Source: Njordibacter sp905182035 (lineage in GTDB: Bacteria > Pseudomonadota > Gammaproteobacteria > Pseudomonadales > Balneatricaceae). Taken from it: DNA of 64,000 bases. A program made the translations under genes and the position numbers. Under the pieces are notes generated by a model. It ran no database searches. It was not told the DNA's origin and worked only from the letters and a program-made list of their open reading frames with translations. Positions 34,150-43,508 of this stretch are shown piece by piece (within the stretch, counting starts at the first letter, position 1; each line of letters opens with the position of its first letter). Location of the stretch: NCBI RefSeq assembly GCF_047730075.1, contig NZ_CP159831.1, forward strand, positions 2,728,001 to 2,792,000, written 5' to 3'.

Positions 34150-35556
34150 ATGCAGTGGCTTTATTTATACTTTCCTAGCCTTCAACTAGATAGCCTTTTA
34201 CATCAACAAGCTTATAACCAAGCCTGCGTTTTAGTTCATAAAAACGAGGTAGTGCAAACCAACCCAGAAGCACGCCAACTAGGCATAAAAATAGGCACAG
34301 GGTTAGCCCAAGCTGCACTTTTATGCGCTCAACTTAAAGTCATTGCCTACGAATCCAAACAAGAGCAGCGACTTCTAGCTCAACTTGCCCAGCGCTTGTA
34401 TCAAACCAGCGCCACCTTATACCTTGATCCACCCCAAGGTTTGTTGTTACAAACCAGCGATATGCTAAGGTTATATAAGGGCCTTGCCCCTTACTGGCAA
34501 CAGCTGCAGCAACCTCTTATGGAGCGCGGCTTACATTATCATTACGCCAGCGCTCACAGCCCCTTAGCTGCGCAGGTGCTGGCCCGCGCAGGCAACGATC
34601 GTTTATTAACAAACCAAGACGAAGCCACAAGATTGCTCAGCCAATTACCCATCCATCGCGCAGGTCTAGACCATAAACTATCCCTACAATTAGAGCGTCT
34701 TGGTCTTAATACCCTGGGTCAAGCTCAAGCATTACCTCGATCAGCACTAGGCCAACGGTTAGGCCAAACCCTAGTCACTTTTTTACAACAACTAGAGACC
34801 AGCAGCGCACCTAGCTGGCCTGCATACCAGCCCCCTGAACGCTTTCGTCAACGTTTAGAATTACTTTATGAAATTGAACACAGTACAGCGTTACGTTTTC
34901 CATTAAAACGTTTGTTAAGTGACCTAGAGGCATTTTTGGCTCCCCGACAACTACGGGTTGCAGGACTTAGTTTGGGCCTAGAGTACCAAGAACATGCCTC
35001 TGAACGATTACACATAGGCTGTAGCGATGGCGAGTACCGTGCAGAATCTTGGTTAGCTTTATCCATGCTGAGGCTGGAGCAGTTAAAACTACAGGCACCC
35101 ATTATTGCCGTTAGCCTTAAAACCAAAGGGCAAATGCCATGGGCACCCTTGTCAGCACAGTTATTTGAGCCCCCAGGAGGAAAACTCACTGCAGGACAAC
35201 TCATTAGTCGCTTACAAAGTAAGCTTGGAGACCATGCCGTACAACAAGTGTATTTGCAGGATGATCATCGCCCCGAACGAAGTTTCTACCAAGGGCTGCC
35301 CCAAAGTCATTACCAATCACAGCAAGCCACAAGAGCCCTACGCCCAAGTTTATTATTCACCCTACCCCAAGCCTTAAACCATAAGCCTGATCACCGTTGG
35401 TGTATCTTGTCTGGCCCTGAACGCATTCAAAGTGGTTGGTGGGATAACGTGAGTATTTGCCGTGACTACTTTATTGCTCGCAACCCCATAGGACAGGTGT
35501 GCTGGTTATTTCGCACGCCTAGGGAAGAGTGGTTTTTACATGGGTATTTCTCATGA
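34150..35556 (+). CDS. imuB: ImuB, Y-family polymerase-like protein without catalytic acids
   Basis: Y-family polymerase homologue (468 aa) that acts as a hub between ImuA, DnaE2 and the sliding clamp rather than as a polymerase. The usual DMDAFFASVE start is replaced by LYLYFPSLQLDSL, and the SIDEAYLD motif by TLYLDPPQGLLLQTS, so the metal-binding acids are missing, as known for ImuB. The helix-hairpin-helix region is present (LERLGLNTLGQAQALPRSAL). Its stop overlaps the dnaE2 start by 4 bases. Confidence 0.88.
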   Translation: MQWLYLYFPSLQLDSLLHQQAYNQACVLVHKNEVVQTNPEARQLGIKIGTGLAQAALLCAQLKVIAYESKQEQRLLAQLAQRLYQTSATLYLDPPQGLLLQTSDMLRLYKGLAPYWQQLQQPLMERGLHYHYASAHSPLAAQVLARAGNDRLLTNQDEATRLLSQLPIHRAGLDHKLSLQLERLGLNTLGQAQALPRSALGQRLGQTLVTFLQQLETSSAPSWPAYQPPERFRQRLELLYEIEHSTALRFPLKRLLSDLEAFLAPRQLRVAGLSLGLEYQEHASERLHIGCSDGEYRAESWLALSMLRLEQLKLQAPIIAVSLKTKGQMPWAPLSAQLFEPPGGKLTAGQLISRLQSKLGDHAVQQVYLQDDHRPERSFYQGLPQSHYQSQQATRALRPSLLFTLPQALNHKPDHRWCILSGPERIQSGWWDNVSICRDYFIARNPIGQVCWLFRTPREEWFLHGYFS

Positions 35557-38500
35557 GTACCGAGCCTGTCATCGATTATGCTGAGCTACATTGTTTAAGT
35601 AATTTTAGCTTTTTACGGGCTGCTTCCCACCCACAAGAATTACTCCAACAAGCAGATGCTTTAGGCTATAAAGCCCTTGCCCTCACGGACGAATGTTCAG
35701 TAGCAGGAGTAGTGCGAGCTTATCAGCATAAAAAGGATAATGATTTAAATATTAAACTCATTATTGGTAGTGAGTTTTTACTTAAACCCCATCAATCTGA
35801 GGCCCAAGAAAGCTTAGTAGTGTTGGCAAAAAATCGCCAAGGGTATGCTCAGTTATGCCAGCTCATTAGCCTTGCAAGGCGGCGTTGTGAAAAAGGTAAA
35901 TACCAAGTTTATGGAGATGACTTCAATAACTTAAGTGAGTGCTTACTTATCTGGAACCCCGACCTCAACAGTACTAATGAGTTAGGAGAAAAATTAAGTA
36001 GCCAACATAAAGAACGCCTATGGATAGGCTGCCACCGACGTTTAAGCGCCTTAGATCAGAGCCTACACGCCCATTGTCAAACCATAGCTAAGGCTTACGA
36101 TTTGCCCATAGTCGCCCTTGGTCAAGTAGTTATGCACAGCCCCGATCGACAAATGTTACACGACACACTCACCGCCATTCGTGTTGGTATGCCTGTACAT
36201 GCCTGTGGCTATGCCTTACAAGCCAACCGCGAACATAGCCTGCGGCCGTTAGATAAAATTACCAAACTGTATCCGCTCCAATGGATACAAGCCAGTGTAA
36301 CCATTGCCCAACAATGTAATTTTTGTTTATCAGAACTCAGTTATGAATACCCTGCCGAGCTGGTACCTAGTGGTTATGATGCCAACAGCTATTTGCACCA
36401 TCTTGTAGAGCAAGGTAAAGGCATCCGTTTTCCCGCTGGGGTACCCCATGACATTGCCCTGATCATAGATAAAGAGCTTAGCCTTATTGCCTCAGAAGGT
36501 TATGCACACTTCTTTTTAACGGTGTACGACCTAGTTCAATTCGCTAAAAGCCAGCAAATCTTATATCAAGGCCGTGGCTCTTCCGCCAATTCTGTAGTGT
36601 GTTATTGCTTAGAAATCACTGCTGTAGACCCTCGCCAAATACAGGTGCTATTCGAGCGTTTTATTTCTAAAGAACGGGCCGAGCCGCCAGACATTGATGT
36701 GGATTTTGAGCATCAAAGGCGTGAAGAGATCATTCAGTATATCTATCAAAAATATGGCCGCCACCGTGCAGCTTTAGCCGCCACTGTAATTACCTATCGT
36801 TTTAAAAGCGCTGTACGTGAGGTAGGCAAAGCCCTGGGTATTAACCTGCCCCAACTTGAACTGTTTATCAAGAATGTAGACCACCGAGATCGCAGCACAG
36901 GGTGGGATAAGCAATTACAAAGCCTAGGTTTAGACAGCCAAAGCCATGTGGGCCAATGCTTCTTACAGCTGGTGCAAACCCTGCAAGGGTTCCCCCGCCA
37001 TCTATCACAACATGTTGGGGGTTTTATCATTAGTGCAGGGCCCTTAAGTGAACTGGTGCCTATAGAGAATGCTGCCATGGTTGATCGCACAGTGATTCAG
37101 TGGGACAAGAACGATTTAGAAAGCCTCGCTTTACTCAAGGTAGACGTTTTGGCCTTAGGCATGCTCAGCGCTATACGGCGTGCATTACACATGGTGCAAC
37201 ACCACCACGGACGTAAACTTAGCTTGGCCGATATCACCCGCATGGATGATGATGCCAAGGTGTATGCCATGCTCCAACAGGGCGATAGTGTAGGGGTATT
37301 TCAAGTAGAATCCCGTGCCCAAATGAGCATGTTGCCACGCCTACAACCAGCTTGTTTTTATGATCTTGTAATTCAAATTGCCATTGTTCGCCCAGGACCG
37401 ATTCAAGGGGACATGGTGCATCCATTTTTGCGCCGCCGAGCCGGTAAAGAAACCGTGGATTATCCATCAAAGGAAGTGCAAGAGGTGTTAGAACGCACCT
37501 TGGGTGTGCCTATTTTTCAAGAACAAGTCATTAAGCTGGCCATGGTGGCAGCTGGCTTTAGTGGTGGAGAAGCCGATAGTTTGCGCCGCGCTATGGCCAA
37601 CTGGAAGCGTCATGGCGAAATGGATAAATTTCACCATAAGCTGGTAGACGGTATGTTGGCAAGGGGTTATGAGGCAGAGTTTGCAGAGCGTTTGTACCGA
37701 CAAATATTAGGTTTTGGTGAATATGGTTTCCCCGAATCACATTCTGCCAGTTTTGCCGTTTTGACTTACGCCTCAGCTTGGCTTAAATACCACTATCCTG
37801 CAGCCTTTTATTGCGCCATTCTCAACAGCCAGCCCATGGGTTTTTATAGTGCATCTCAGTTAGTGCAAGACGCCCGCCGCCACGGTGTAGAGGTGTTGCC
37901 CGTGTGTATTAATCACAGTGTTTGGGACCACAGCTTAGAAGCCACTGAGACTGCAGAATTAGCATTACGTTTAGGCTTAAGACAAGTGAAGGGGGTGCGC
38001 CAAGATCATATACAACGGTTATTAAAACACAGGCCCAAACAAGGATTTAAAGACCTTCCCCAAGTGCAGTCATTACACCTTGCTAAAGGCCAACTGGAGT
38101 CCCTCGCCAGTGCTAATGCGCTCACCTGTTTTAGTGGCCACCGTTACCAAGCCCGCTGGCAATTGCTGGATAATCATCAAGATCTACCATTACTACGGGA
38201 GGTTCGAGAAACCAACCCAGATCAATTACCTGGACCTGCCGCCTTAGATGCATTAACAGAAGACTATGCCAGCCTACACCTAAGTTTAGAACAACATCCC
38301 ATTGCCTTATTACGCCATGCAGGTCTGCTACAGGGTTGCCTAAGCACCAGCCAGATGACCGATAAACCTCACCAAAGCCTCGTCACTGCAGCGGGATTAG
38401 TTACTGGCCGACAAAGACCCGGCACAGCCTCTGGTGTGACTTTTATTACCCTAGAGGATGAAACTGGCAATACCAATCTAGTGGTCTGGCAAGGCACCGC

Positions 38501-38663
38501 ACGCGCCCAAAGACAGGCTTATTTGAATGCCAAAATATTGAAAGTAAAAGGCATTTTAGAGCGCGATCCAGACAGCCAAGTAACCCACATAATTGCAGGT
38601 AAACTCATCGATTGCAGTCACTTACTAGAACAACTAAAAGTCAGCTCTCGGGATTTTCATTAA
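35553..38663 (+). CDS. dnaE2: Error-prone DNA polymerase III alpha DnaE2 (ImuC)
   Basis: Translesion C-family polymerase, 1036 aa, shorter than replicative DnaE. The N-terminal PHP domain starts YAELHCLSNFSFLRAASHP. The polymerase core has GRGSSANSVVCYCL at about 345, the catalytic PDIDVDFEHQRR at about 375, and the PGPIQGDMVHPFLRRR region. An OB fold lies near the end (FITLEDETGNTNLVVW). The ATG at 35553 overlaps the imuB stop (ATGA) and I prefer it to an upstream in-frame ATG at 35529, which lies within imuB. It ends the SOS operon. Confidence 0.93.
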   Translation: MSTEPVIDYAELHCLSNFSFLRAASHPQELLQQADALGYKALALTDECSVAGVVRAYQHKKDNDLNIKLIIGSEFLLKPHQSEAQESLVVLAKNRQGYAQLCQLISLARRRCEKGKYQVYGDDFNNLSECLLIWNPDLNSTNELGEKLSSQHKERLWIGCHRRLSALDQSLHAHCQTIAKAYDLPIVALGQVVMHSPDRQMLHDTLTAIRVGMPVHACGYALQANREHSLRPLDKITKLYPLQWIQASVTIAQQCNFCLSELSYEYPAELVPSGYDANSYLHHLVEQGKGIRFPAGVPHDIALIIDKELSLIASEGYAHFFLTVYDLVQFAKSQQILYQGRGSSANSVVCYCLEITAVDPRQIQVLFERFISKERAEPPDIDVDFEHQRREEIIQYIYQKYGRHRAALAATVITYRFKSAVREVGKALGINLPQLELFIKNVDHRDRSTGWDKQLQSLGLDSQSHVGQCFLQLVQTLQGFPRHLSQHVGGFIISAGPLSELVPIENAAMVDRTVIQWDKNDLESLALLKVDVLALGMLSAIRRALHMVQHHHGRKLSLADITRMDDDAKVYAMLQQGDSVGVFQVESRAQMSMLPRLQPACFYDLVIQIAIVRPGPIQGDMVHPFLRRRAGKETVDYPSKEVQEVLERTLGVPIFQEQVIKLAMVAAGFSGGEADSLRRAMANWKRHGEMDKFHHKLVDGMLARGYEAEFAERLYRQILGFGEYGFPESHSASFAVLTYASAWLKYHYPAAFYCAILNSQPMGFYSASQLVQDARRHGVEVLPVCINHSVWDHSLEATETAELALRLGLRQVKGVRQDHIQRLLKHRPKQGFKDLPQVQSLHLAKGQLESLASANALTCFSGHRYQARWQLLDNHQDLPLLREVRETNPDQLPGPAALDALTEDYASLHLSLEQHPIALLRHAGLLQGCLSTSQMTDKPHQSLVTAAGLVTGRQRPGTASGVTFITLEDETGNTNLVVWQGTARAQRQAYLNAKILKVKGILERDPDSQVTHIIAGKLIDCSHLLEQLKVSSRDFH

Positions 38664-38735
38664 TCTTAGCAAGTGCATATCACAGGCTCTATATAATTTC
38701 TTATATTAGCCCCCACATAGCTCCTACTAACTCAT

Positions 38736-39686
38736 CTAACTGAAGTCTTTAGCGCCAGAAAACATTTCTCCAAACATAGCACTGTTGAGGTCAGTGAACT
38801 TAAATGGTAAGCCATTATCAGTGTCATAGACGTCAAGAGTTCGCTGCTGTTGGTTTTGGAACTGGATCTGCTCCATCATTGAGCGCTGGCCCTTAGCCCC
38901 TTCAATTTTTGCTTTCTTAGCCTCTCCTTGAGGGTCGTTATCATCTGAAAAATTATATCTTTCAGATAATTCTCCAGTAATAACCACTTGACCACTCATT
39001 TGCTTTAACTCTGCTTCAGTGGCTTTTTCTACCAATGCGGCCACCGCCCTACCCACATAAACCGCACTTTCTCCACCCGGGAATGATACGACTTCTGTCT
39101 GGCATCCACCCACTGGATGGAGGGTGATTGCGTTAACCTTATGATCCTTCAATTCCAGAGCCATATCCGCAGTTAGGCGGTCCATCGCTGAGTGGGCTGC
39201 ACCGTAAGCAACATCAAAAGCATAGTGGAATGCACCAGTGCTGGAGGTTTGAATGATCAGCCCCTGTTGTTGCTCAATCATGAGCGGGGCTACAAATTTA
39301 CTCATTACGTAGCTGCTGCGCACACCAACATCAAAGGCCTCATCATAGACAGACAACGGGCGCTCCCAAAACGATTTGCCAAAGTGCGGGGCAATAGCGA
39401 TTAAGCCACTATAGGCACTGTTGACTAAAAGCTTAATGCTCTTTTGTTCAGCGGCCACCCGTGCAACAAAGGCCTGCACTGCAGAATCATCCTTTTGATC
39501 TAATGGACAGGCATGAATAACACCACCACTAGAATTAGAAGCTGCCACTTCTGCAGCTAAACTTTCAAGCGCCTTTTTATTGCGCGCTGTGGCGTAAACT
39601 ATATAACCTTCTTCTTTTGCCAACGTAAGGGCAATACCTCGCCCTAACCCCCTTGACGCGCCAGTGACAATCGCTACTTTGTGCAT
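38736..39686 (-). CDS. SDR-family protein with altered catalytic motif (YxxxH)
   Basis: Short-chain dehydrogenase relative of 316 aa, nearest in shape to DHRS1-like SDRs. The cofactor motif is intact (VTGASRGLGRGIALTLA at about 7-23) and the active-site Ser is in QTSSTGAF, but the usual YxxxK reads YGAAH, with His in place of the catalytic Lys. The C-terminal third (MSGQVVITGELSERYNF and onward) is longer than in typical SDRs. It may be a poor or altered oxidoreductase. It stands alone, convergent with dnaE2. Confidence 0.75.
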   Translation of the reverse strand: MHKVAIVTGASRGLGRGIALTLAKEEGYIVYATARNKKALESLAAEVAASNSSGGVIHACPLDQKDDSAVQAFVARVAAEQKSIKLLVNSAYSGLIAIAPHFGKSFWERPLSVYDEAFDVGVRSSYVMSKFVAPLMIEQQQGLIIQTSSTGAFHYAFDVAYGAAHSAMDRLTADMALELKDHKVNAITLHPVGGCQTEVVSFPGGESAVYVGRAVAALVEKATEAELKQMSGQVVITGELSERYNFSDDNDPQGEAKKAKIEGAKGQRSMMEQIQFQNQQQRTLDVYDTDNGLPFKFTDLNSAMFGEMFSGAKDFS

Positions 39687-39853
39687 AAGATATTGCTCCT
39701 ATGAAAATTAATCAGTCTAATTTGTATCGATCCTAGTTAAACATATTTATTTCAACTAAGTCACTCCTGATTTTGTACTAGCTATAAAAACTCATAATTA
39801 ATAAACTATTGCTGTGCAGCAAAGTCATCGACCTAATAATTGAGAGAGTTAAC

Positions 39854-40183
39854 ATGAAAATATATCGAGAAATGAAGAAAGCCCGAGACACAAGAAATTT
39901 TGACACATTGTCTGAATTTTTTCATGACGATTGTGTGTTTGTCCGTCATCAAACGGGCACATCAATATTATGGTCAGATTTTAAACACGATTTTAGAGCT
40001 ATGATGGAAAGCGGTAAATTTGATCGCTTGATGGATCGGTGTATCTACGAAAACGACGATATTCTAGTAGAGCATTCAATAATGCGATTTCCTGACGGCA
40101 CCCGTGAGTCGATTATCATAGTACAAATGATTGAAAATGGTAAAATTGTGCGTATGGAAACAGGTGCTTCGAAGATGGAATAA
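39854..40183 (+). CDS. NTF2-like (SnoaL-type) protein
   Basis: A 109-residue cytoplasmic protein with the cone-shaped NTF2 fold pattern: helix MKIYREMKKARDTRNFDTLS, then strands FFHDDCVFVRHQTGT, VEHSIMRFPDGT and SIIIVQMIENGKIVRMETGA. The ATG at 39854 has GAGAG upstream; an earlier TTG at 39809 lacks a ribosome site. Function unknown. Confidence 0.65.
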   Translation: MKIYREMKKARDTRNFDTLSEFFHDDCVFVRHQTGTSILWSDFKHDFRAMMESGKFDRLMDRCIYENDDILVEHSIMRFPDGTRESIIIVQMIENGKIVRMETGASKME

Positions 40184-40303
40184 GAGTAGTTAACTATACT
40201 AGAAGCAGCGCGGATAGAGGCCAGATGCATCCTAGCAAAGCCGCAAAACGGTCCTAAAAATAGGATCACTTCAAATCATTGCGTAAGATTTATTTACTAA
40301 ACT

Positions 40304-41053
40304 CTAAGAATTTCCTTCAAGAAACCTTAAAAGAGCTTTCCAAGATTTTTCATCAGCATCCGCATTATAATCTCTTGATCCCTCTATAGTGAATGAATGG
40401 CGCGCCCCACCATAAACCTCTGCGGAGTGTGATATTTCGGCCTTTTGCATTTGATCAAGAATTGAAGCTAAAGCATCCATTCCAGAAACTGGGTCGGCTG
40501 AACCATGAAGTAACAAAACGGGTGCTGTCGTTTTACTGTAATCTTGACCCTCTGGTGTATCTAAACCGCCATGAAAGCTAACAAATCCATCTAAATCTAA
40601 GCCCAAACGGGCGCCTTCCAAAACTGCGGCTCCACCAAAACAATACCCTATAAGAAACTCGGCTACATCAGTATCTGAACTTGTAGACGCAGCTTTTACC
40701 GCTTCTAAAATTCTTGACTGAAATTCATTTCGGTCCTTGTAAAGAGCACCACTCTCTCGCATATAATCCTCGAAACCCTCCAGCTTCGCACCTACGCCAA
40801 ACATATCAAGAGCTACTGCTTCATAACCCAATTCTGCCAGCATGTCGGCTCGCTTGATCTCGTATTCGTTTAACCCATTCCAATCATGAATAATAAAGAC
40901 TTTACCCAAAGACTTTCCTACAGGCCTAGAAATATATCCTTTGAAATCTTTTTCACCAACCGAATACTTTAAGTCGCTTGAGTGTCCTGCGGCAAATACT
41001 GTTGATGTTGAGATTAGAATTACTGCTAGGCTGTATACAAAATATTTAACCAT
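40304..41053 (-). CDS. Secreted dienelactone hydrolase-family protein
   Basis: Alpha/beta hydrolase of the DLH family, 249 aa, with a signal peptide (VYSLAVILISTSTVFA) so it acts in the periplasm, unlike classical cytoplasmic DLH. The nucleophile Cys is in IGYCFGGAAVLE, the Asp in LLHGSADPVSG and the His in GGARHSFT, a complete Cys-Asp-His triad. The substrate is unknown. It lies 47 bases upstream of the secreted protein of unknown function on the same strand. Confidence 0.83.
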   Translation of the reverse strand: MVKYFVYSLAVILISTSTVFAAGHSSDLKYSVGEKDFKGYISRPVGKSLGKVFIIHDWNGLNEYEIKRADMLAELGYEAVALDMFGVGAKLEGFEDYMRESGALYKDRNEFQSRILEAVKAASTSSDTDVAEFLIGYCFGGAAVLEGARLGLDLDGFVSFHGGLDTPEGQDYSKTTAPVLLLHGSADPVSGMDALASILDQMQKAEISHSAEVYGGARHSFTIEGSRDYNADADEKSWKALLRFLEGNS

Positions 41054-41100
41054 AACAACTGCTCCTGAAACTGACTTGTTATCTTGACCAATAAAAAGGC

Positions 41101-41679
41101 CTAACCATTACTACATTTATCAGGGTCCCAAAACTCATCCTCTATCTTGCCCATCGAGAAAATTAAACCAACAATATCAGTAAACGAGAATTGTTCAATG
41201 TCACCGACGGCAATAACATATTGCCCAGTATTTGTTTTATTAAATACTTTAATGTAATAGGTTCCTGCTTTAAAAACCTCATTGGATAAAAATTTTTCAC
41301 CAACTTCTGGTCCATTCCAGTACCACTGCTTACCATACTCTTCATACCAAGGTACCCAGTCAAAGTTTTCACCATCAGCAAGATAGATTTTATCCAATTC
41401 AGAATCTAGAACTTCAAATGAAAACTTACTTTCAAGGGCACATTCGCCAATCTTAGCAGCCAAAATGCCAGCATAAAAATCAAAGTCTATTGCAGATTGT
41501 ATTCGATAGTAGTGTGGATCACCGGTAAGGGTTGAATAGATGGCTTTTGATATTTCTGGCTCTTCTATTTCGTACGGTGCATCAGCAGGGTATGTTGAGC
41601 TTTCATTTAACACAGGCTTGTGAGCATAAGCCTGTGTTAAAAATGCTAGGAGAAACGCTGCAGAAAGTATTTTCTTCAT
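41101..41679 (-). CDS. Secreted protein of unknown function
   Basis: A 192-residue exported protein with a clear signal peptide (ILSAAFLLAFLTQAYA) and a beta-rich mature part: HYYRIQSAIDFDFYAGIL, KFSFEVLDSELDKIYL, VFKAGTYYIKVFNKTNTGQY. The pattern recalls pre-peptidase C-terminal-like beta-sandwich domains. Two Cys (GECALE and DPDKCSNG) could form a disulphide. It seems to be in its own unit upstream of the DLH-like gene. Confidence 0.65.
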   Translation of the reverse strand: MKKILSAAFLLAFLTQAYAHKPVLNESSTYPADAPYEIEEPEISKAIYSTLTGDPHYYRIQSAIDFDFYAGILAAKIGECALESKFSFEVLDSELDKIYLADGENFDWVPWYEEYGKQWYWNGPEVGEKFLSNEVFKAGTYYIKVFNKTNTGQYVIAVGDIEQFSFTDIVGLIFSMGKIEDEFWDPDKCSNG

Positions 41680-41827
41680 TATGTTTAAAAGTTAAATTTG
41701 CTATAACTTCACACTACGCTCAAGTGATAGTAATGACACTTAAAGCGCTAATGGTTTACTTATTTTTACAATCGCAGCAGTCGCATCAATCATGCACAAG
41801 TCAATTTAATGGATTCCAACCAGTGCT

Positions 41828-42598
41828 CTAGAGCTTAGTACCCACAGTAAGCACAGGGAAGCTGGTGAAGCCAAACCTACCTTCAGCTTCTGCTTGCTCT
41901 AACTGAGACCGCCATTGCTGTACCTTTTCCTCTTCTACACCCTGACTAATAGCAAAATTAGCGAGTACCATTTCTGCGTAGGTTGCTGGTGAATTTTCAT
42001 GACGTTGTGTCATAACAAAAGCCAATGATTCCGTACGGATGTTGCCAATGCCATGTTTAGCCATCCTGCCCGACAGCTCCATTGGCAGCATTTGATGGTA
42101 ACAATGCGCCTTAAAAGTTTCATGGATTAAGTCGTTAAGCTTCTCATCAGCCCCATGAAATTTGAAGTTATCCCACAGTACAGAAACATTAACAAAATGA
42201 GCTTTAGGCTTTAATAGTCGCGCCACTTCGGCTAATGTAGCACCGACATCTTCGATATAGTCCAGGGTCTGGATTGAGGCAATGGCATCACAAGACACAC
42301 TGGGCAAATCAACCTTATCGGCCATGCCACATAAGAATGTGGCATTGCTCAATAAATCACAACGGACCCTTGCCGACTCTAACTGGGTTTCGCTTGGATC
42401 AAGTCCAAAGGCTTTTCCACCAGAGCCCACAGCAAGGCCAATATCCTCAACTAAATGACCAGCTCCACAACCAACATCTAACACGGTGTCACCAGTTTGC
42501 AGGCTAAGGGCATTCATCACGGCAAGACGCCGCGCCACGCCGGCACTACTGCCAGCCATTTTTTGCTGCAGTAAACTCGCATTACCTTCAAATTTCAT
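41828..42598 (-). CDS. Class I SAM-dependent methyltransferase
   Basis: Methyltransferase of 256 aa with motif I VLDVGCGAGHLVEDI at about residues 39-53, an acidic loop FGLDPSETQL and DAIASIQTLDYIEDVGATL as motifs II-III. It resembles UbiE/arsenite methyltransferase-type enzymes in the N-terminal half, but the C-terminal half is its own. The substrate is unknown. An ACTAGTC/GACTAGT inverted repeat lies about 80 bases upstream. Confidence 0.78.
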   Translation of the reverse strand: MKFEGNASLLQQKMAGSSAGVARRLAVMNALSLQTGDTVLDVGCGAGHLVEDIGLAVGSGGKAFGLDPSETQLESARVRCDLLSNATFLCGMADKVDLPSVSCDAIASIQTLDYIEDVGATLAEVARLLKPKAHFVNVSVLWDNFKFHGADEKLNDLIHETFKAHCYHQMLPMELSGRMAKHGIGNIRTESLAFVMTQRHENSPATYAEMVLANFAISQGVEEEKVQQWRSQLEQAEAEGRFGFTSFPVLTVGTKL

Positions 42599-42822
42599 AT
42601 GTATTATCCTTTATCAGCCACGCAGATAATCAGAGCAGTTTCAGATGACTTAAGTTAACCAGACTAAGTGCAACATAACTAGTCACGTTGCTGGACTAGT
42701 TAAAGGCATAACGTCTTAACAGTTTTAAAATCTGTGGCCACCAATTCCTCATATTTTTACAACCCATGTGGTGACTGCCCAAGGTAGAAGGCCTCACCAG
42801 CCAACCACTTTGACTTATACGC

Positions 42823-43194
42823 TTAGACTTTAGACTTTATCCATAACAACGCAGCTAAAGCCACCATAATAAGTGATGTACTATAGTTTTGCCCACTGGC
42901 TATTATAGTGCCAGAGGATATTAGAGATACATTCAGAATTGCAAAAGCAGCCCAAAAAGCAGCAGTTAGGCGACCAAACTTAGCCATATACTCTGGCGCC
43001 CATGAGGTCACCATCCACTGCATACTACCTACACCAACAGCAGCTATGGCCGTAAACTGCATTTGCTCTTTGAGTGTCTCAGTTAGTTCAACACCAAATA
43101 GATCACTAGCTACCATTGCTGGGGTTAACACCATCATTAATACCCAAAGGCCAATATAACCCGCACTGATTCGTATTATTAAAGACAAACTCAT
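42823..43194 (-). CDS. Small four-helix membrane protein
   Basis: A 123-residue protein made almost wholly of hydrophobic helices: IIRISAGYIGLWVLMMVL, MQFTAIAAVGVGSMQWMV, LTAAFWAAFAILNVSLI and TSLIMVALAALLWIKSKV. No charged motif gives a function. It is a stand-alone gene between the methyltransferase and a long gene-free stretch. Confidence 0.6.
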   Translation of the reverse strand: MSLSLIIRISAGYIGLWVLMMVLTPAMVASDLFGVELTETLKEQMQFTAIAAVGVGSMQWMVTSWAPEYMAKFGRLTAAFWAAFAILNVSLISSGTIIASGQNYSTSLIMVALAALLWIKSKV

Positions 43195-43508
43195 TGCTAC
43201 TCTCCTGATTAAACGGATAGCTCGGCCCTAAGACGGCCAGCTTTATTTGACTATTTTAGGACGAACAATAAAACGGGCATATGTCATCCTTAGGCCCCCA
43301 CTTTCAAATAAATAATGCAGAAACAAGGTTAGATGAATGGAAATAGAAATCTAAAACTCAGGTGTTACTGGCCTAATTCTGGTTAGTGACGCCGATAATA
43401 AACTGTACTTTGTTTATGCATTGAATATCTATCCTTTAAATAGGCCTAGATAGTCTGTTTTCTGTAATAGGATAGTTTGCTAGATTGAGTTGGCTGGGGG
43501 TGAATTTA
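43195..43508. other. Gene-free region between the membrane protein and the RpiR-type regulator
   Basis: About 310 A/T-rich bases with no credible reading frame. I see no strong terminator or known motif. Confidence 0.5.

Noticed and set aside
34150..35556. ImuB as an active Y-family DNA polymerase
   Set aside because: The metal-binding acids expected near the N-terminus and in the SIDEAYLD region are absent.
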